A DNA stretch of 39,485 bases. Source: Patescibacteria group bacterium. GTDB taxonomy: Bacteria; Patescibacteriota; Microgenomatia; UBA1406; GWC2-37-13. A program made the position numbers and the translations under genes. Of this stretch, positions 7,215 to 14,552 are shown one piece after another (positions within the stretch are counted from its first letter, which is position 1; the number at the start of each line of letters is the position of its first letter). The stretch lies in assembly GCA_023380935.1 (NCBI GenBank), contig JAMCST010000010.1:1-39485 (forward strand). The letters are read 5' to 3'. The notes beneath the pieces are model-generated. The model searched no databases. It was not told where the DNA came from and saw nothing but the letters and a program-made list of their open reading frames with translations.

Positions 7215-9560
7215 ATGAATAAACTATTAGCTATCGCCAAATTTCCCGTGTACCTGGTTATTTTGGGAATACTTATGACCGGCTTGGTAAAACCCACATC
7301 TGCCCAAACCATCACCTGCAACCGGCCGGGTGGCTGCTGCACCAGCCAGGACGCCTGCGGCGGCCGCTGTGATCCCAACCTTAATGACGGCTGCGGTTAT
7401 GCCGGCTGCCGTTTTTGGGAAAAATGCGTAGCCGGCAACTGCATTGACCTAACCAATGGTAATCCTAATGTTGTTCCCGGCCCGGATGCCTGCGGAGACA
7501 AAGGCAAGAATTATCTTATTCCTACCGTTACCCCGTCGGTTTCTTCCCAATCCGCTTCTGCTCCGGTTTCCGTCGGATCAAACAATATCGCTTCGATTAT
7601 CTCCGGCTCCACTGGTAATGCTTGCGACTATCAAGGCAAATCTTATGAACACGGCTATTGCAGTCCCACCTCAGCTACCGGCCCCTATCTTTTCTGTGAT
7701 AACGGCAATTGGAAAACAGATAACGGTTCGGTCTGTATCCGAGGTAAGGTCGTATGCATCGGCAACGGCGCCAAAAAAACCAACCGCGACTGCTGTTCGC
7801 AAACCGTCAGTAACACAGGCATCTGTGTGGCTCCGGGTACATCAGCTACTGCCGGCCAACTCCCAAAAGCCTCAAACCCGACTCTTTCCCCAAACTCAGT
7901 CAGGACCTCCCCCCGACCCAACCCGACCACTCAATCGATTACCCAATCAACCGTTCAACCGACCGCCCCAATTCCCAGTATCCAAACCACCACCAAGTCG
8001 CTCATCCAGATCCAGGTATCAAACGATAACCAGTTCAGCCCTAACGACCTATCCAATCGAATTTTAACCATCACCGACCCTACCTCCATCAAAACCTATT
8101 CCTGGTATGTGGCAGGCAACAACGATATTTATATTAAGTCCATTTATCAGGACGGTACTTACCAAATCAGCACCATTCCCGCCACCGGCAACCTTCAGAT
8201 CAAGATTCCTGGGTCAAACAGCACCTTATCGATTAATTCTCTCCGTCTGGAAAAAATTACCATTAATCACAATGACGTTAACTTGGAAACATTAATCAAC
8301 GAGGGCCAGACCATTACCATTAATAGTCTGGAGAATTACCAACTTCCGGTTAACCTTCAGTACAACAACGGCTCCGTAAAAACCATCAGTTATCAACTGA
8401 CCATGCCGGCGCCGCCCGAAGGCTCAACCAACCCACCCTCCCCTACAACCGCCGCACCGTCCACCGCCCCTACCCCAACCGAACCAGTCCCCGCCCTGAC
8501 GGTATCAGACTACGGCAACCGCTCAACCACGATTATTTCTACCATTGTCGATAATTTTTACCGGCAGGCGATCGCCAACCGCAATCGTCAGGCCGTTGAA
8601 GACGCCGGCTATCTCAGCCGCATCGATCCGAACCTGAATCAGGACCGGATTAATTTTCTTATTCTCGGCATTGGCGGCGAAGGATTCCTAACCGACTCCA
8701 TCCAGATTCTTTCCTATCGCGTCCAAACCAACACGATTGCGCTTATTTCTTTGCCGCGCGATCTGATGGCGCCGGAAATCATCGCCAAAGCCAAAACCCA
8801 GGGCTACGACTATACCAACTCCCGCCTTAACCAGGCATTGGCCATGGGATCGGCCAGATACGGATACAACGACGCCGAAGGCTTGGCGTTTACCAAAACC
8901 GTGGTTGAGGATGCCACCGGCATCGCCGTTGACTACGCGGCGGTCATTAATTTCAACTGGGTAACCGGTTTCATTAATAACACGATGGGGAAAATTCCCA
9001 TTCACCTGGATGCCGCCATCCACGACTCAAGTGCCCATTTAGATATTGCGGCCGGAGATCATCTGATTGACGGCAATACCGCCATTCAGCTTGCCCGCTC
9101 GCGCTATACCACCTCAGACTTCGCCCGTTCATCACGTCAACAATTGGTTATTAAGGGTTATTTACAGGCCTATAAGGGCTATATGACCGACACCAACCAT
9201 GGATTGCTCGATAAAGTCTCGATGCTTTTCCGTACCCGTTCGTCGATTATTGAAGGCCAACAAAAAAACCAGTTGATTACCGATTTTAACCTGGGAGATC
9301 TCGTGCTTAACCAGCTTTCCAGTGTGCCAAAACTTGCCATTTTGTTAAACCAATCCAACATCGGCGAATTCCCGGAAATCGTTAACGGTGTCTCAGTTTC
9401 CAACCAAGATCTGGCCGGAGTGGTCAACAGCGGCGTGGAAAGCGCCAATATTCCCAATATCTCACTGTTGAAAATGAAAGGAAAGAACCCTTTAACCGAT
9501 TCACCCACCACCTATTGGGATAATTTACGTACCGCCGTTAAATATAGTTTAGCACCATGA
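7215..9560 (+). CDS. Cysteine-rich secreted protein with C-terminal LytR-CpsA-Psr (LCP) domain
   Basis: This 781-residue protein has an N-terminal hydrophobic signal ending near SAQT (about 30). A cysteine-rich module (about 34-210: RPGGCCTSQDACGGRC and later pairs) follows, then a Pro/Thr/Ser linker, a beta-rich Ig-like part (about 260-400) and a second Pro/Thr linker. The LCP domain spans about 475-690, with INFLILGIGGEG, TDSIQILSY, ISLPRD and the conserved LARSRYTTSDFARSSRQQ. LCP enzymes transfer undecaprenyl-phosphate-linked glycans to peptidoglycan or proteins outside the membrane, and the Arg/Asp residues for pyrophosphate binding are present. An LCP domain behind a 470-residue ectodomain is unusual, since most follow the membrane helix directly. 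The gene starts 2 bases after the preceding stop and overlaps the SGNH gene by ATGA. Confidence 0.85.
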   Translation: MNKLLAIAKFPVYLVILGILMTGLVKPTSAQTITCNRPGGCCTSQDACGGRCDPNLNDGCGYAGCRFWEKCVAGNCIDLTNGNPNVVPGPDACGDKGKNYLIPTVTPSVSSQSASAPVSVGSNNIASIISGSTGNACDYQGKSYEHGYCSPTSATGPYLFCDNGNWKTDNGSVCIRGKVVCIGNGAKKTNRDCCSQTVSNTGICVAPGTSATAGQLPKASNPTLSPNSVRTSPRPNPTTQSITQSTVQPTAPIPSIQTTTKSLIQIQVSNDNQFSPNDLSNRILTITDPTSIKTYSWYVAGNNDIYIKSIYQDGTYQISTIPATGNLQIKIPGSNSTLSINSLRLEKITINHNDVNLETLINEGQTITINSLENYQLPVNLQYNNGSVKTISYQLTMPAPPEGSTNPPSPTTAAPSTAPTPTEPVPALTVSDYGNRSTTIISTIVDNFYRQAIANRNRQAVEDAGYLSRIDPNLNQDRINFLILGIGGEGFLTDSIQILSYRVQTNTIALISLPRDLMAPEIIAKAKTQGYDYTNSRLNQALAMGSARYGYNDAEGLAFTKTVVEDATGIAVDYAAVINFNWVTGFINNTMGKIPIHLDAAIHDSSAHLDIAAGDHLIDGNTAIQLARSRYTTSDFARSSRQQLVIKGYLQAYKGYMTDTNHGLLDKVSMLFRTRSSIIEGQQKNQLITDFNLGDLVLNQLSSVPKLAILLNQSNIGEFPEIVNGVSVSNQDLAGVVNSGVESANIPNISLLKMKGKNPLTDSPTTYWDNLRTAVKYSLAP

Positions 9561-10465
9561 AAAAATATCCGTACCATCACACCAGACAACTGCTTATGCT
9601 TACCATGTTGTTGATTTTTACCACCATCAGCCTGTTGGCGGTAAGTTATATCCGTAAACCTTTTTCCCAACGATCCGAGGCAATCTTCCTTGATCCAAAC
9701 GCCGAAAATGTCCTGACATTTAGCCAAATCGACGCCGCCGGCAAATCGCTCCCGATCAGTTGCGCCAACCTGGTTTGTCAACTGATCAACCAGGGGCCGG
9801 TAATCGTAAAAATCAATCAGGCGTTATTAAGCAACACCGCTTTACCGGCTCCCACTTCAGTACCAACCGCTAAAGCCGTCCAGATGGTAGGGGTTATCGG
9901 TGACTCGATGTCGGTTACCCAACAATACCCTACCCTACTGAACACCACCTACCAAATCCCGGTGGTCGACAGCTACGCCACCATCGGCAGCCAAACCGGC
10001 AGTTATCAGGGAAGCGGCGGTCGGTATGTGGGGATACAATCTCAACTGTCACAGTTACTTCAATCCGGAAAATCATACGATTATGTGATTGTCTTCGGCG
10101 GCGTCAACGATTTTAACAGCGGCACTAGCCTGTCCGACACCGAAAAAAATCTCGAGCAAATCTATAAGAGTTTAAAACAACAGGGCTTCCGCGTCATGGC
10201 TATTACGGTTTTACCCTGGAAAGACTACCAAAATATGAGCGACTATGCCAAAACCAACCAGCTTTGGAGTGAGAGGACCATCGCCCTCAACAATTGGCTA
10301 AGACAACAGGTCAATAATCACGCCATCGATGCCTTGATTGATGCCTATGGCGAGTTTAACGACAACGGCGCGTTAAAAACCGAGTATTCCAGCGACGGGC
10401 TCCATCTCAATCAGGCGGGTAACGCCAAACTGGCGGAAATGATCATCCAACATTTCCAGCGTTAA
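9557..10465 (+). CDS. Membrane-anchored SGNH/GDSL-type hydrolase
   Basis: This 302-residue protein has a signal anchor at residues 11-31. The SGNH fold spans about 108-302. Block I is VIGDSMS with the catalytic Ser at 117, block III is GGVND (Asn184), and block V is SDGLHLN with the Asp280/His283 dyad. The block II Gly may be GSGG near 152-155. Such enzymes are esterases or O-acetyl transferases acting on polysaccharides, peptidoglycan or lipids. Placement right behind the LCP gene (4-base ATGA overlap) suggests removal or addition of acyl groups on the glycan that the LCP protein handles; that link is inference. All catalytic residues are present. It converges on the small membrane gene at 10471, leaving 5 bases between stops. 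Confidence 0.85.
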   Translation: MKKYPYHHTRQLLMLTMLLIFTTISLLAVSYIRKPFSQRSEAIFLDPNAENVLTFSQIDAAGKSLPISCANLVCQLINQGPVIVKINQALLSNTALPAPTSVPTAKAVQMVGVIGDSMSVTQQYPTLLNTTYQIPVVDSYATIGSQTGSYQGSGGRYVGIQSQLSQLLQSGKSYDYVIVFGGVNDFNSGTSLSDTEKNLEQIYKSLKQQGFRVMAITVLPWKDYQNMSDYAKTNQLWSERTIALNNWLRQQVNNHAIDALIDAYGEFNDNGALKTEYSSDGLHLNQAGNAKLAEMIIQHFQR

Positions 10466-10470
10466 CCACC

Positions 10471-10773
10471 TCAAATCAGATTGGTCTTGGTATAAAGCAA
10501 AACGGCGATGAGCAGATAGATCGCCAAACCATAAGGAGACAGCACCATGCTGAACACCAAACCAAACAACACGATGAATAAATACGAGTTAAACTTCAAG
10601 CTGGAAATCAGCGACCGTGTCACCAACATAAATATCAACAACACCATGAGCGATGGATAGCGAAACGGCGACACTGGAATATTCAAGAACCCAACAACAA
10701 TCATAACGACCGCGAAAACCGCTACAAATAAATCCTTTTCGTCGAGAAAAAACCGGTCAAGACGGATCTGCAT
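10471..10773 (-). CDS. Small polytopic membrane protein, paralogue of the 2885-3217 product
   Basis: This 100-residue protein has about four hydrophobic segments (13-32, 38-52, 58-75 and 78-95). LMVLLIFMLVTRSLISSLKF aligns by eye with LLTIIILMLVTKGLLPS in the 110-residue protein at 2885-3217, and overall size and helix order also match. The start ATG lies 3 bases after the TGA of a tiny upstream gene (10777-10902), so the two are probably translated together. No function is recognised. Both paralogues sit beside cysteine-rich secreted proteins, which suggests a shared envelope role. Confidence 0.6.
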   Translation of the reverse strand: MQIRLDRFFLDEKDLFVAVFAVVMIVVGFLNIPVSPFRYPSLMVLLIFMLVTRSLISSLKFNSYLFIVLFGLVFSMVLSPYGLAIYLLIAVLLYTKTNLI

Positions 10774-10776
10774 AGA

Positions 10777-10902
10777 TCAATTAGGAATTAGTTTAATTAA
10801 AAATCCCACCCCGTTTCCCGCAACATAATACTGATCGATAAAATAGGCCAGACAAAAAGCCAACAGTGTCAACCCAGTCTTTATTGCCCATTTTTTTATC
10901 AC
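10777..10902 (-). CDS. Tiny 41-residue single-pass membrane protein (GTG start)
   Basis: This is a short frame below usual ORF cut-offs. It starts at GTG (10902-10900) and ends in TGA (10779-10777), 3 bases before the ATG of the next gene. The product begins MIKKWAIKTGLTLLAFCLAY and continues with a polar turn and a short hydrophobic tail ending LIKLIPN, so it looks like one membrane helix with a basic, cytoplasmic N-terminus. Support comes from the sensible membrane-protein composition, the tight spacing to the next gene, and a TATAAT 7 bases upstream that would place the transcript start at the GTG (leaderless). The overlapping alternative frame (MGNKDWVDT) looks less protein-like. Function unknown. 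Confidence 0.55.
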   Translation of the reverse strand: MIKKWAIKTGLTLLAFCLAYFIDQYYVAGNGVGFLIKLIPN

Positions 10903-10907
10903 GGTTT

Positions 10908-10919
10908 CATTATAATGAT
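10908..10919. promoter_or_regulatory. Palindromic bidirectional -10 element
   Basis: TCATTATAATGA is a perfect 12-base palindrome that contains TATAAT on both strands (plus 10911-10916, minus 10914-10909). It lies between the divergent genes starting at 10902 (minus) and 10941 (plus). The minus start would be leaderless; the plus transcript would have about an 18-base leader. No good -35 is seen on either side. Confidence 0.5.
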
Positions 10920-10940
10920 ATTTATATTGTTAATGCAAAT

Positions 10941-11873
10941 ATGAAAATCGCTGCCGGAATTATTTTTTTGACCGCGCTGGTTTTTTCCTATCTGGTCATG
11001 TCTTCCCCGGTTTCCGCCATCTCCGGTTGTTTTTGCGGCGCCAACAGTTCGTGTTATTCCGACGGATGTACGAGAAAAACGATCAAAGGCGACGGATCGA
11101 TCGATTATAACCTATGCGGCAGCGCCGGCTGCGGCGGTGCCTACAGCGCCTGTTACCAGGCGACCGACGTCGAGTACACCGAGGTCGGTAAGTATTTCTG
11201 CACTCAACAACCGCCCTGTTGCAAAGACATGGTCGAACGCAACGACCCGGAAGCCTGCTGTTGGCCGGAACGGGGTTTTTGCCACCCGTATTTCTGTGCC
11301 CAGGTGTCGCGGCCGGAAAAATGCGGCTGGTACTGGACTTTTCACGACGGCATGACCAATCGCGAACAAGGATATGGTTGCATGAAAGGCCCGGACGCCA
11401 ACCATCTTACCCCGAACTTCGGCCTGCCCCCGGGGGTTCCCGGCGCCGGTCAACCAACCACCCCTCCCACGACTGCACCCACCGCTACCCCGACTAAAAC
11501 GGCGGTCGCCACGACTGCCCCGACTCATTCTCCAATCACCACCTCAAGCCCGACCGTCAAACCGGGAACCGCTTCCCCAAATCCCACCAACCGTCCGGCC
11601 ATGACCATTCCCACCGGCGCTGTCGCCGACCAAAACACCACTCAAACCAATGACCATATCGCCATCAATAATCCTCTCCAGAATTTTGTGATCAAACTAC
11701 CCCAATCACAGATTATCAAGGAGAGAATGAAGATCGCCGCCGTCAGTTCTGCAAAAATTCTTGATCTTCCCGGCTATCTGGCCGGCAAGATCATTAACCT
11801 TGACCGCCAGCTGGAAAATTTCATTAACGAGAAACTGATTCAACTGATCCCGGTGCAGTCGTCAGCGCTTTAA
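10941..11873 (+). CDS. Cysteine-rich secreted protein with Pro/Thr linker and amphipathic tail
   Basis: The frame opens at 10866, but ATG 10941 is preferred. It gives a proper signal peptide (KIAAGIIFLTALVFSYLVM) and lies behind the -10 element at 10911, while the earlier ATG would precede that promoter. The 310-residue product has about 25 cysteines in residues 27-150 (GCFCGANSSCYSDGC, QQPPCCKDM, ACCWPERGFC). A Thr/Pro/Ala-rich low-complexity linker follows (about 165-245), then a C-terminal helical part (KIINLDRQLENFINEKLIQL) that may be amphipathic. The disulfide-rich head plus stalk suggests a surface protein. It resembles in style the heads of the proteins at 3639-5189 and 7215-9560. Its last 50 bases overlap the oppositely oriented gene at 11824. 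Confidence 0.65.
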   Translation: MKIAAGIIFLTALVFSYLVMSSPVSAISGCFCGANSSCYSDGCTRKTIKGDGSIDYNLCGSAGCGGAYSACYQATDVEYTEVGKYFCTQQPPCCKDMVERNDPEACCWPERGFCHPYFCAQVSRPEKCGWYWTFHDGMTNREQGYGCMKGPDANHLTPNFGLPPGVPGAGQPTTPPTTAPTATPTKTAVATTAPTHSPITTSSPTVKPGTASPNPTNRPAMTIPTGAVADQNTTQTNDHIAINNPLQNFVIKLPQSQIIKERMKIAAVSSAKILDLPGYLAGKIINLDRQLENFINEKLIQLIPVQSSAL

Positions 11874-12300
11874 CACTGGCAATCACCTGATCCCAGTCGC
11901 CCTGACGGGCCAAAAGCCAGACCTTTTCCCAGTCGGCGCCGCTTTCCTTAGCTTCGGAACTAACAAGTGACTGCTTTTTTACCTCGGCCAGCTTGGCTTG
12001 GTAAACCGTCAACACAAACATTGATTTAAACTCACCGGCCCAGGCAATCAGTTGGCGGGACAGCTCCGGCGACTGCTCCTGCAAAAAATCGCGCAGTCGC
12101 TTTTCCGTTATCCCCGGTCGGCTCACCAACCGGCTAAATTTATCCTCGAGCAACGCACCCAATCCGACGGCATTAATTTTTTCGTTCAGATAACCAATAA
12201 AGGCCAACGCATAGCGATTGATAACGCGATTTTTCTGATTATCCGGCCAGCCGTTGCCGCCGATTAGATCGAGTAAGCCGTAGTCCATGATGGTGTTCAT
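11824..12300 (-). CDS. Helical cytoplasmic protein, unknown
   Basis: The protein has 158 residues, with no signal peptide or membrane segment, and is mostly helical. A Trp-rich C-terminal third (DWEKVWLLARQGDWDQVI) is the most distinctive part. It starts 4 bases after the stop of the 598-residue gene upstream and is probably cotranscribed with it. The last 50 bases are antisense to the end of the cysteine-rich gene at 10941-11873, and both frames stay open through the overlap. Size and helical style resemble the small proteins at 19781-20245 and 34112-34459, which also sit next to large unknown proteins, but I see no convincing alignment. Function unknown. Confidence 0.6.
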   Translation of the reverse strand: MNTIMDYGLLDLIGGNGWPDNQKNRVINRYALAFIGYLNEKINAVGLGALLEDKFSRLVSRPGITEKRLRDFLQEQSPELSRQLIAWAGEFKSMFVLTVYQAKLAEVKKQSLVSSEAKESGADWEKVWLLARQGDWDQVIASVKALTTAPGSVESVSR

Positions 12301-12304
12301 ATTT

Positions 12305-14101
12305 TTATGGTGTCACTGGTAACCATTGTCCTGTACGACTAAACCAGATGGCCGAACAGATTAACTGGATGGCGGTTTTAGGGTCCATCCCCTCCAGCGA
12401 CTGGATCAACTGGGGCGCACCAGACTGAACCGCGGTAATGACGGCCGCACCCAGCTCCGGCTGGAGATTTTCCAACGCCGTACTCATTGCCCTGATATCT
12501 TCGGCAGCCCGTTGAGTGCCTTCGGCTTGGATGGCGTGTGTTAAAGCTCCTCCCAGTTCCGGACCAAGCCAGGTGGTCAGTTGGTTGATTTCGGCCGGGC
12601 TCATGGCCGTTACTACCTGGCTTAACCGGGTAGCCGGCTCGATCAGTTCGGGACTCAGGGTTGCCAACGTCTGGGCGCCGGCGACTTTGGTAGCTGTTAA
12701 CCCGCCGTTTTCCGCTGTCATCGGCACGACCGGCACGACTGTCAGCGGTTTGGCCGGATTAACGGCTACCGGCGCAACCGGCCTTGGGACAACCGGCGCC
12801 GGCATGGTTGATGTCACCGGCCGCGGAGAAGTAATCCGCTCCGCGTCAACTAACATGTCGGTGGCGGTTTCCAGCGGTTTAGCCGCTGTCGCATGCGCCA
12901 TAACCGGTACCGGTATAACGTCTGGCGCCGAATGGGGTTGACCAACCGTGACCGGTGAAGGAAACGGTTGCGGGTTCAACTGCGGCTGCGTTACTTCAAC
13001 CGGTTTGGTGACCGTCACCGGCACCGCCTCCGGTTGGGGACGCAGATTTAGGTTTTCCTGATTTAGTTTTCTTCCCGGTAAAAATGGATATATTCCGTCT
13101 TTCACCTTACTGACCAATTTAACCACTTCCTCTATCAATTGGTAAATCAACGCCCCTTTGGCCGCCTCAATTCCGACTACCGCACCGATGCCGGCAGAAT
13201 ATCTTAATCTCTCCGCCCGCCGGACGGCTTTCTCCACCTGGGTAAGAATCGTATCAAGATCCGTCTGGCCGCCAAAACTTTCGTTGCGCATGACTTTATC
13301 TAGGGCACGGCTAATCAGGGCTCGGTTTGACCGAACAACCGCCTGTTCCTGCGGTGATAAATAGGCGCCATATTTTTCGACTGCACCGGTGGTTAAAAGA
13401 TAATAAAACCCTTCACCCACTAGTTTAAGATTTTTTTTGTTGTAAGGAATAGACGGGTTTTCACTCAGCGCTACCAGTTTACGCGCTTTACGGCTTGGGG
13501 CCACCGGGGTGACAATTGATTTAAGCGCCGCCCGTTCCAGCGCCCTGGTAAATAATTGATAGCTCTTTCCCAATCCCTCCAAACCGTACCCTACTGGCGG
13601 GGATACCAGTTTGGCGGTTTTTACCAGTCGGTTTTTCCCGACTCCTTCAGTATGGGAGTATTTGGCAAACAGCTGAAAGGCGTTTTCGCCTAATGCCCGT
13701 TCCAGTGCCGAAACCAGCAGTGTCGAACCGGCCGAGGCGGCCGCGGCAAGCGCTACGCCGGGAATAGTAATCGCTACCGGCGCCACACCCACTGCTAATT
13801 CCAATCCAGCAGTGGCAGCCACGCCGCCGCCGGCACCAACGACAAAAGTAGATAGCGCCCGGGCCAACGGCCGGGTTTCCACCGCCATCACCACTTCGGC
13901 GGCTTTTTTTACGGCTGCGGTTCCAATTGCCGATCCGACCGGCAATACCCCTCCCCGGCCCCGCCCGGCCGACAAGCGCTTTGGAGTCGTATAGTAATCT
14001 AGTAATCGGTCAAGATTTTCCTGAACTGCCGTCTCCACACCGGAACCGACCAAAGTTTGTCTATCAATATATGGGTTTGAAACAGTTTCTTTTTCCGCCA
14101 T
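12305..14101 (-). CDS. Large membrane-associated protein with Gly/Ala-rich hydrophobic helices, unknown
   Basis: The protein has 598 residues. After a polar start, residues about 50-150 hold several Gly/Ala-rich hydrophobic helices (FVVGAGGGVAATAGLELAVG and the following ALAAAASAGSTLLVSALE), resembling glycine-zipper membrane segments. A charged helical middle (about 180-330) contains another such helix (IGAVVGIEAAKGALIYQ). A Pro/Val-rich linker (about 355-480) leads to a helical C-terminal domain (about 485-598). There is no catalytic motif and no classical signal peptide. The alternation of Gly-rich hydrophobic helices with charged helices recalls the middle of the 2395-residue protein at 20290-27477. 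A possible TATACT at 14115-14110 would give a nearly leaderless transcript. Function unknown. Confidence 0.6.
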   Translation of the reverse strand: MAEKETVSNPYIDRQTLVGSGVETAVQENLDRLLDYYTTPKRLSAGRGRGGVLPVGSAIGTAAVKKAAEVVMAVETRPLARALSTFVVGAGGGVAATAGLELAVGVAPVAITIPGVALAAAASAGSTLLVSALERALGENAFQLFAKYSHTEGVGKNRLVKTAKLVSPPVGYGLEGLGKSYQLFTRALERAALKSIVTPVAPSRKARKLVALSENPSIPYNKKNLKLVGEGFYYLLTTGAVEKYGAYLSPQEQAVVRSNRALISRALDKVMRNESFGGQTDLDTILTQVEKAVRRAERLRYSAGIGAVVGIEAAKGALIYQLIEEVVKLVSKVKDGIYPFLPGRKLNQENLNLRPQPEAVPVTVTKPVEVTQPQLNPQPFPSPVTVGQPHSAPDVIPVPVMAHATAAKPLETATDMLVDAERITSPRPVTSTMPAPVVPRPVAPVAVNPAKPLTVVPVVPMTAENGGLTATKVAGAQTLATLSPELIEPATRLSQVVTAMSPAEINQLTTWLGPELGGALTHAIQAEGTQRAAEDIRAMSTALENLQPELGAAVITAVQSGAPQLIQSLEGMDPKTAIQLICSAIWFSRTGQWLPVTP

Positions 14102-14225
14102 ACTTAATAAGTATAATAATATATTTGTGCCGTAAAATACTACTTAAAAGATTGGTTTTTCACGCACAGGAAAATGAATATTCAAACAAACTGATCATTC
14201 GGATAGCTTATTATTAAACTCCGAT

Positions 14226-14254
14226 TTGACAAATCCGTTAGCAGCTTCTATAAT
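14226..14254 (+). promoter_or_regulatory. Consensus sigma70-type promoter (TTGACA-17-TATAAT), leaderless
   Basis: A perfect -35 TTGACA (14226-14231) and perfect -10 TATAAT (14249-14254) are separated by exactly 17 bases. The expected transcript start (14261-14262) coincides with the ATG at 14262. This decides the start of the regulator gene: an upstream in-frame ATG at 14226 lies inside the -35 box. Confidence 0.8.
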
Positions 14255-14261
14255 AAAAACC

Positions 14262-14483
14262 ATGTCAATCTCCAGCAAAGTCAAAACAAAAGTATCACTC
14301 GACGACTTACCTGATCTGCTGACGATCCGTGAAGTGGCCGATCTGCTGCGCGTTTCTCCGTTGACCATCAAGCGCTGGGGTAAAAAGGGCAAGCTTCCGG
14401 CCATCCGCATCAACTCACGCGGTGACCGCCGTTACCGCAAAGACGTTGTTACCCGATTGTTGGGGGTAAACGCCGCAGAATAA
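14262..14483 (+). CDS. MerR-like / excisionase-family DNA-binding protein
   Basis: This 73-residue protein carries a winged helix-turn-helix of the MerR/excisionase (HTH_17) type at residues 20-66: TIREVADLLRVSPLTIKRWG is the helix-turn-helix, and NSRGDRRYRKDVV forms the wing and start of the next helix. It lacks an effector domain, so it is a bare DNA-binding module, as in many small regulators. Its promoter is the best match to consensus in the window, suggesting steady, strong transcription. It lies immediately upstream of the PBP gene (69-base gap with that gene's own promoter) and divergent from the 598-residue gene, so it may regulate either. This is not shown by any operator I could identify. 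Confidence 0.75.
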   Translation: MSISSKVKTKVSLDDLPDLLTIREVADLLRVSPLTIKRWGKKGKLPAIRINSRGDRRYRKDVVTRLLGVNAAE

Positions 14484-14518
14484 ATCACCCGCTTCACATC
14501 ATCAGTATTTGATCCTGT

Positions 14519-14546
14519 TTGATTTATTTGCGCCTTCCTATATAAT
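14519..14546 (+). promoter_or_regulatory. Promoter of the penicillin-binding protein gene, leaderless
   Basis: TTGATT (14519-14524) and TATAAT (14541-14546) are separated by 16 bases. The expected +1 falls on the ATG at 14553. No Shine-Dalgarno could exist in such a transcript. Confidence 0.65.
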
Positions 14547-14552
14547 AATTAA

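Noticed and set aside
10866-10940. Upstream ATG extension of the cysteine-rich protein
   Set aside because: It precedes the -10 element and would bury the signal peptide 25 residues inside the protein.
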